In this document: positions 33,423 through 33,628 of the stretch, piece by piece
How positions within the stretch are numbered: the first letter of the stretch is position 1
Layout of the letters: each line of letters opens with the position of its first letter
Source of the DNA: Chitinispirillaceae bacterium
GTDB lineage: Bacteria > Fibrobacterota > Chitinivibrionia > Chitinivibrionales > Chitinispirillaceae
Direction: 5' to 3'
DNA: 33,628 nucleotides
NCBI GenBank assembly: GCA_016929415.1
Contig: JAFGIW010000201.1
Span: 1-33,628, forward strand
The notes under the pieces: model-generated
Told to the model about the DNA's origin: nothing
The model's input: the letters and a program-made list of their open reading frames with translations, nothing else
Databases searched by the model: none
Made by a program: the position numbers and the translations under genes

Positions 33423-33446
33423 AGGGCCGGTAATAAAACCGGCCCT
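33415..33446 (-). terminator. intrinsic terminator of the PEP-CTERM gene
   Basis: AGGGCCGG (33423-33430) and CCGGCCCT (33439-33446) form a perfect 8-bp stem around TAATAAAA. On the minus strand the stem is followed by TTTTATTG. It lies 32 bases after the stop codon at 33478. Confidence 0.75.
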
Positions 33447-33477
33447 GCAATCTGACTAGGTGGAAAAACCGATGAAG

Positions 33478-33628
33478 TTATGTTTTCTTCCGACGAAAGA
33501 AAGGAAGACTTACAAGACCCAGGCCTAGAAGAGAGATAATCGACGGTTCGGGAACGGATTGCTTTTCGGTTGTTATTTCGAGACGAACGCCGGAGTTGAA
33601 GAAATGGCAGTCGGGGTCGAAACCGAAA
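33478..33628 (-). CDS. PEP-CTERM protein, C-terminal end only (runs off the window)
   Basis: The last 50 residues are visible. The C-terminus reads SVPEPSIISLLGLGLVSLPF and then FRRKKT: the Val-Pro-Glu-Pro signature, a membrane segment and a basic end, which together define a PEP-CTERM exosortase-sorting tail. Before it comes FGFDPDCHFFNSGVRLEITT, which resembles the end of secreted beta-sandwich PEP-CTERM proteins. The rest lies beyond the window. PEP-CTERM proteins are usually processed by exosortase in bacteria that make extracellular polysaccharide; a sugar transferase of that kind is 3 kb away. Confidence 0.8.
   Translation of the reverse strand, partial: FGFDPDCHFFNSGVRLEITTEKQSVPEPSIISLLGLGLVSLPFFRRKKT

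Noticed and set aside
1..33628. Search for CRISPR arrays, tRNA, rRNA and transposases
   Set aside because: No regularly spaced repeats, cloverleaf-like or rRNA-like sequence, or transposase motifs were seen by eye.

Overview
The window most likely comes from a member of the Fibrobacterota (Chitinispirillia/Chitinivibrionia-like). The evidence is a TIGR02147-type protein (a family expanded in Fibrobacter), secreted glycan-degrading enzymes whose C-termini look like type IX secretion (T9SS) sorting domains, and OmpA-type and Omp85-like outer-membrane proteins. No rRNA, tRNA, CRISPR array or transposase was seen. All identifications were made by eye, without database searches.

Region 1 (about 0.1-10.6 kb, plus strand) is a secreted polysaccharide-degradation cassette. 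A good sigma70-like promoter precedes a TIGR02147 protein whose last codons overlap the start of a lipoprotein gene. Next come a GH26 mannanase, a GH5 mannanase-like enzyme, a CE1 esterase, a second esterase of the feruloyl/acetyl-xylan (LpqC-like) type, another GH5 enzyme and an SGNH esterase carrying a discoidin-like domain. Together they suit attack on acetylated or feruloylated (gluco)mannan or hemicellulose.

Region 2 (about 10.8-15.7 kb, minus strand, visibly GC-richer) is a tightly packed operon: PRC-barrel protein, mannose-6-phosphate isomerase, HAD phosphatase/phosphomannomutase-like protein, GH130 mannoside phosphorylase-type enzyme, and a P-type ATPase that has lost its catalytic middle. 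GH130, the HAD protein and ManA form a plausible route from mannosides through mannose-1-P and mannose-6-P to fructose-6-P, which would be the intracellular counterpart of region 1.

Region 3 (about 16.3-25.1 kb, nearly all minus strand) has a stress or envelope flavour: a 41-residue Gly/Lys-rich peptide, a GNAT acetyltransferase, an OmpA-type lipoprotein, CsbD, two more PRC-barrel proteins and an outer-membrane barrel. Among them lies a graveyard of gene pieces: B12-binding radical SAM N-terminus, glucan phosphorylase N-terminus, HAD hydrolase C-terminus, acetate kinase with its middle deleted, and a truncated M50 protease colliding with an alpha/beta hydrolase. Several remnants keep their start codons and original overlaps, so the deletions look like scars in a once-intact and probably horizontally acquired cluster.

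Region 4 (about 25.5-33.6 kb, minus strand) holds an Omp85/BamA-like outer-membrane protein, a PtsI-like enzyme I, a 34-residue small ORF, an exopolysaccharide-type sugar transferase with a degenerate GGDEF-like N-terminus, an lmo0937-type small membrane protein, a full-length barrel-OmpA protein (paralogue of the shorter one at 23.3 kb), and the 3' end of a PEP-CTERM protein with its own terminator. A degenerate intergenic repeat found at about 21.7, 25.4 and 33.25 kb links regions 3 and 4.
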